From: Terriglobia bacterium
Lineage (GTDB): Bacteria > Acidobacteriota > Terriglobia > Bryobacterales > Bryobacteraceae
Assembly (NCBI GenBank): GCA_020073365.1
Contig: JAIQFL010000081.1
Location: 1-42,918, forward strand
Direction: 5' to 3'
Length of the DNA stretch: 42,918 bases
In this document: in pieces, positions 39,498 to 42,918 of the stretch
Layout of the letters: every line of letters begins with the position of its first letter
Numbering within the stretch: the stretch's first letter is position 1
Notes under the pieces: model-generated
What the model saw: only the letters and a program-made list of their open reading frames with translations
What the model was told of the DNA's origin: nothing
Databases searched by the model: none
Translations under genes and position numbers: made by a program

Positions 39498-41180
39498 TCA
39501 CTGGATCACGATTTGAATGGTGTTGCTGCGCGTCTCGGAAAAACCGACGCTCAGGTTGACCAGGCCGGTTGGGGCGTTGTCAGGGATCACCACGTTGACC
39601 TGGTAGACGCCGGCAAACGACGGCGTAAGTCCGGCAAATGCCGGGGTGGTGTTGGCTCCGAAAAGGCTGTCGCCGAAATTCACCGTAAGCGGCGCAGTGA
39701 TCTGCGCCAGGGAATCTGGAGGCGCGGGCGCGGGGGCGCCGGCCGCAACCGCCGGGCTGGTGGGCCCGAAACCAAACCCGTAGAGGACAATGGTGTCGCC
39801 GTGGGTCGCGGGATGGCTGCCGTCCGGTAGATTGAAGGTGAAATCCTGGTTCTGCACCGCCAGCAACCGCGGCGCATGGGCCACCACGCTGACCGTCACG
39901 GTATTGCTGATTTGCCCATCGTCCCGTTGCACCTGGACGAGGGCGCTCCCGGCAGACGTATCGTACGGGATCTGAAATGCGATTTGGCCGTAAGACGAGT
40001 AGTACAAAGGGGCCGGAGTGCCATTCACGAGAATAGTGGCGCCTCCCAACTGGGTAGGGAGTGGGTAGGATGGGGCCTGGGTGAACGGGCTGAACGAGAG
40101 TTGCTCGCCCTTCACGATGGCCACATCGCCCTGAGACACGGCGTCTCCCGCGATGGACGTCACGTTATCCAACACCCCTTGGTAGAAGAGGAGCGGCGCC
40201 CCTTTGGCCACGATCTGGAGATCCACCGGAACCGTGGTCGGCGAATTGGCCGCATTGGAAGCGATCGTGACCGAGCCCGTGTTGTCTCCGGGGGAGAGAC
40301 CGGTAGGATCGATCGAGATGAATGAGGGCACGGCCGTGTCGGGCTTGATCCACGACCCGCCCGAGAGCGTTGTGTTCCCGGTGGTGAGAGTTCCCTGACC
40401 CAGGTTGACGAGCGAGACGATCGGGTCGAAGGGATACACCAGCGGCGGTGCTCCTTGGGCCAGCCTTAAATTGATCTGGTCGGGTTTGGCCTGCGCGATC
40501 GGTTGGGTGGTCAGGTGCATCGTAACTGGAATCGTCACGTTTTCCGAAGCGACGCTCGAACCGCTGGTGCTCACCGAACCGTTGTAGGTGCCGGGGCTCA
40601 TGTCGGCGGTGGGCGCGATGTGAATGCGGTACGGAAAAACGAAGCGGAAACTGCCCGTGCCGTCGAGCACCAGGCTCAGCCAGTTGTTGCCATCCTGCGT
40701 TGTATTGCGAGCGGTGACGAGGTGATTCGTGGTCACGGGAATATCGCGCGATGCGCCCGGCGCGGCAAACACATCCACCGGCCCCACGCGCATCGTCACG
40801 GTGACGGTCTGGGGAGCGTCGATGGTGTTACTGCCCGCACTGACGGTCACGACTCCGGTATACGTCCCGGCCGCCAGCCCGGTGGTGTTCAACGCCAACT
40901 GCAGCGGAAGACAGGTTGCGGCCGCGGTGGTGGAGGCGCAAGCGCGCGGTGAACCGACCGATGCCGTGAGCCACGTGGCGGACGAAACACTCACGCTCAG
41001 CGCGAGCGATCCATCGCCGGCGTTGTAGGCCTCCACGGTTTGGGCCGGCGCCGACGCGCCAGTGGGAACCGGTATCGGACCTACAGTGCTGGAGACCAGG
41101 CGCAGCATGGGCGCGGCATCAAGCAAGGTCAGGGAGGAAAAAAGAACGAAGGCAGATAAGAATCGAGTTTTCAGACCCAC
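39498..41180 (-). CDS. Exported protein with Solibacter-type (TIGR03437) C-terminal domain
   Basis: From GTG 41180 the product has 560 residues: a signal peptide (KTRFLSAFVLFSSLTLLDAA), then three or so beta-sandwich modules of about 90 residues, each with the pattern GLxxGTYxGxVxV (TGLAAGTYTGVVTVSAG, SPGTYNGSVSTSG, GLSPGDNTGSVTIAS). The C-terminal 210 residues match the Solibacter uncharacterised domain (GDVAIVKGEQLS, LGGATILVNGTPAPLYYSSYGQIAFQIPYD, GVYQVNVVIP). Such proteins are expected at the cell surface and are typical of the Solibacter lineage. The GTG lies 10 nt inside the end of nuoA, so translation may be coupled. An in-frame ATG at 41207 would add nine residues before the signal peptide. 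Confidence 0.83.
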   Translation of the reverse strand: MGLKTRFLSAFVLFSSLTLLDAAPMLRLVSSTVGPIPVPTGASAPAQTVEAYNAGDGSLALSVSVSSATWLTASVGSPRACASTTAAATCLPLQLALNTTGLAAGTYTGVVTVSAGSNTIDAPQTVTVTMRVGPVDVFAAPGASRDIPVTTNHLVTARNTTQDGNNWLSLVLDGTGSFRFVFPYRIHIAPTADMSPGTYNGSVSTSGSSVASENVTIPVTMHLTTQPIAQAKPDQINLRLAQGAPPLVYPFDPIVSLVNLGQGTLTTGNTTLSGGSWIKPDTAVPSFISIDPTGLSPGDNTGSVTIASNAANSPTTVPVDLQIVAKGAPLLFYQGVLDNVTSIAGDAVSQGDVAIVKGEQLSFSPFTQAPSYPLPTQLGGATILVNGTPAPLYYSSYGQIAFQIPYDTSAGSALVQVQRDDGQISNTVTVSVVAHAPRLLAVQNQDFTFNLPDGSHPATHGDTIVLYGFGFGPTSPAVAAGAPAPAPPDSLAQITAPLTVNFGDSLFGANTTPAFAGLTPSFAGVYQVNVVIPDNAPTGLVNLSVGFSETRSNTIQIVIQ

Positions 41181-41527
41181 TCCAAGGCACCCTTTTTGAA
41201 AGCCCATATGTAACCGACGAAGAGGATTGCCAGAAAGACGGCCACCTCGGCCACTCCGAACCAACCCAGCTCACGGTAGCGTACAGCCCACGGGAACAGG
41301 AAGATGGTCTCCACGTCGAAGATCACGAAGAGAATGGCAATGATGTAGAACCGTACGGTGTAGCGGCCACGCGAGTCGGAAGCGGCCTTGATCCCGCATT
41401 CATACGCTTCCAGCTTGACCAGAAACGGCGCCGACGGGCGTATGAGCTTGGCGGCGATGATGGTGACAACGGGGAAGAGGATCGCGATTACCAGGAAGAT
41501 GAGAATCGGGATGTAGCCGCTCGGCAT
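41171..41527 (-). CDS. nuoA: NADH-quinone oxidoreductase subunit A
   Basis: The 118-residue protein has three membrane helices and the NuoA hallmarks: the first helix, then KLEAYECGIKAASDSRGRYTVRFYIIAILFVIFDVETIFLFPWA. The conserved ECG and FDVE(T/V)IFLFPW motifs are present and complete. NuoA sits in the membrane arm of respiratory complex I beside the quinone site. It normally precedes nuoB, nuoC and nuoD. Here the downstream gene is a surface protein, with a 10-nt overlap, and a decayed transposase lies upstream, so the gene stands alone. All motifs are intact, so it is probably functional with other subunits encoded elsewhere. Confidence 0.93.
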   Translation of the reverse strand: MPSGYIPILIFLVIAILFPVVTIIAAKLIRPSAPFLVKLEAYECGIKAASDSRGRYTVRFYIIAILFVIFDVETIFLFPWAVRYRELGWFGVAEVAVFLAILFVGYIWAFKKGALEWV

Positions 41528-41663
41528 GGCAACAATATAGCATGGGGCTCGCTTCGCTCGCGGGGCCGGGGGTCAGGGCCAGCAGTCTCGGAACTAGCGG
41601 GAAACAGGGTTTGGCGCGGTGGAGTGATTTTGAGTCGTAGGGGAGTAGCGCTCCGGCCACGTT

Positions 41664-42780
41664 TTACGCGACGACGGGCCTCAGGTGTGGGACTCCACGG
41701 GAAATGGTCCGGATTGTCAAAGAGCAACGGAGCGCTGCCAGCCGTCCGCACGGCGCCGGGTTTAACCAGTGTCGGGTGGGCCGCGGGAGCTCAGGCTCAA
41801 CCAGAGGTAGGTGTATAAAGTCCATGGCGGTGCGCACGCCATGTTCTCCACGATGCAGATAGCGCAGCTGGTAAAGACGTTCGATGACCAAGGCCAACAA
41901 GATCAATAACCAAACGATCAGAATACTGTTGGGCTCATGGTGGCAAATGTGCTCCATGCCGTAGCGATTCTTGCCGTCGTTGAAGCCGGAATTCTCAATC
42001 TCCCAGCGGCTCTTGGCCATGCGGTAAAAACTCAGGCTGCCCAACTTGGCGATGGAGAAGTTGGTCAGCCATTCGGCTTGAATCACGGTGGCATCGCGTT
42101 TGTGCTGGCGGTAGCGCAGGACACGCACGGTGGGCCAGTGTAGGGTATCCCAAGGGGCGAAGTCATCCGCATCCCAGACGCAGTAGGCCAAGAGATCATC
42201 CCCGAAAGGAGCCTTCACGCCCAATCCAGCCTGTGCCGAGGCGCAAGAAACTGGTCACGCGCAGGATCCGGCCCATCACCACAGCCCAGACTAGATCACA
42301 CGCGGAAATGTGCGGATGGGTGCGGCCATCGCCGGGCTGCTGGAAGTAGGATTTCAGCCCCAGACTGTGGCAGGCGTAGTTTTGGATTTGGCAAGCCTGC
42401 GGCCTTCAACGGGGCTGCTGCTTGCGCCGCAGCACCAGCAACTCAGCGTTGGCGGTGAGGACCTCGCGCAGAGCGTCCTGAAAGGCGCGGCCGGCTGCGA
42501 CGCGCCGGCGGACGTCGTCCACCCAGTCTTTAGCTTAGCTAGTTTCTGTCGCAAAACCCGTAACCCACTGTTAAATAGAGCTTTATCGCGGGCCTGAGGT
42601 CAAAGAACCGCAGTTTGGAGCGGGGCTTGTGCGGGAAGCCAATGGCCGCGCATGCGAGCTACCCGTGACTGCTGCGGCTCTGAAGGCTCACAGGCGAACG
42701 GCGAGCTCCATTTTTCCCCCGCCAACATCCCCGCGCAGTCGAACAAATCCGAGTAGAACTGTTTGTGAAGGGGTTGACAG
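41664..42780 (-). pseudogene. Decayed DDE transposase
   Basis: Fragments of one protein can be read on the minus strand in more than one frame. Near 42660-42780 the frame gives HKQFYSDLFDCAGMLAGEKW, followed around 42560-42630 by KPRSKLRFFDL in another. Then VDDVRRRVAAGRAFQDALRE, a stop, and KSYFQQPGDGRTHPHISACD come at about 42300-42530. After a frame change near 42240, FGDDLLAYCVWDADDFAPWD and SRWEIENSGFNDGKNRYGME follow. The last (E-x-x-FN-x-x-K-x-x-x-x-x-EH) is the catalytic Glu region of a DDE transposase. Stops and at least two frameshifts show that it is inactive. It lies upstream of nuoA. Confidence 0.78.
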
Positions 42781-42809
42781 ACCTTTTGAAATGTGTTTCA
42801 TGTATATAA

Positions 42810-42918
42810 GTGAAGCAGATAACAGCCCTCGAGGCCCGCTCCAAACTAGCCGACCATCTCCCTGCTACTACCGAGATCCTCCGCGGCTCCTTGCTCCATC
42901 GCCACATCCGCCATCGCT
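42810..42918 (+). CDS. N-terminus of a DUF6788-like protein, cut by the window edge
   Basis: From GTG 42810 the first 36 codons read KQITALEARSKLADHL, ATTEILRGSLLHRHIRHR. The ILRGSL-x4-I-R pattern resembles the opening of small DUF6788 proteins, which often accompany transposases and continue with a Cys-rich CGKPxCxC stretch beyond this point. TTGACA at 42774-42779, followed by TGTATA at 42801-42806, may be its promoter, though the 21-bp spacing is long. An inverted repeat TGAAA/TTTCA lies between the boxes. The rest lies outside the window, so the identity is tentative. Confidence 0.45.
   Translation, partial: MKQITALEARSKLADHLPATTEILRGSLLHRHIRHR

Noticed and set aside
41528..41663. Promoter for nuoA (TATATT just before the ATG)
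   Set aside because: The box is too close to the start codon and has no -35 partner at proper spacing.
42380..42420. In-frame TGA in the decayed transposase as a second selenocysteine codon
   Set aside because: The gene also has frameshifts and other stops, and the TGA does not fall at a redox cysteine; it is simple decay.

Overview
The window is GC-rich bacterial DNA that looks like a soil Acidobacteriota of the Solibacter/Bryobacter type. The main clues are a protein with the Solibacter-type C-terminal domain (39498-41180), a GWxTD-domain protein paired with a carboxypeptidase-regulatory-domain outer-membrane protein (13799-17312), and a very large Oar-like TonB-dependent receptor (26497-30348). 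There are no rRNA genes, and I saw no tRNA gene or CRISPR array by eye. Gene density is high, with genes on both strands.

Region 1 (1-6900): the tail of an unknown gene, a secreted parvulin-type prolyl isomerase, and a secreted TPR/thioredoxin-like protein. Its reading frame is interrupted by one TGA exactly where the first cysteine of the CxxC motif should be. A bacterial SECIS-like hairpin follows immediately, so I read it as a selenoprotein (Sec620). Then comes a mobile-element patch: an IS4-family transposase, a KTSC-domain gene, and a REP-associated tyrosine transposase (RAYT) with REP hairpins. An inverted REP plus a RAYT remnant lies on the far side of the IS4 gene. A secreted BON-domain protein closes the region.

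Region 2 (6962-13524): a compact type III-A CRISPR effector operon, cas10-csm2-csm3-csm4-csm5, with no array, cas6, cas1/cas2 or csm6 visible. It is unusual in four ways. Cas10 lacks the HD nuclease and the interdomain zinc ribbon but keeps GGDD. Csm2 has a 70-residue Arg/Gly/Asp-rich N-terminal tail. Csm4 carries a roughly 245-residue Pro/Glu-rich insertion. A 17-bp direct repeat has inserted a 24-codon mini-ORF between csm3 and csm4 while keeping stop-start overlaps on both sides. A VapBC module follows.

Region 3 (13525-21143): the GWxTD/outer-membrane pair, an amidohydrolase-like gene that contains a dispersed repeat in its coding sequence, a polytopic membrane protein, and a convergent Tat-exported Nif3-like protein.

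Region 4 (21164-26480): a probable immune operon. A stand-alone TIR protein is translationally coupled to a 1330-residue protein with TIR-like, NACHT, pentapeptide and WD40 segments. Upstream of the TIR start are three 9-bp iterons, and a divergent PhdYefM/PIN toxin-antitoxin pair lies beyond.

Region 5 (26497-42918): the giant TonB receptor with a near-consensus promoter, an AraC regulator, a leucine-rich-repeat protein, three linked genes for exported proteins (two sharing a BamE/SmpA-like C-terminal domain), a membrane-bound spermidine-synthase-like protein, the Solibacter-type surface protein overlapping an isolated nuoA, a decayed transposase, and the first codons of an IS-associated DUF6788-like gene.

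All assignments come from reading the sequence and recalling family motifs; no database search was run.
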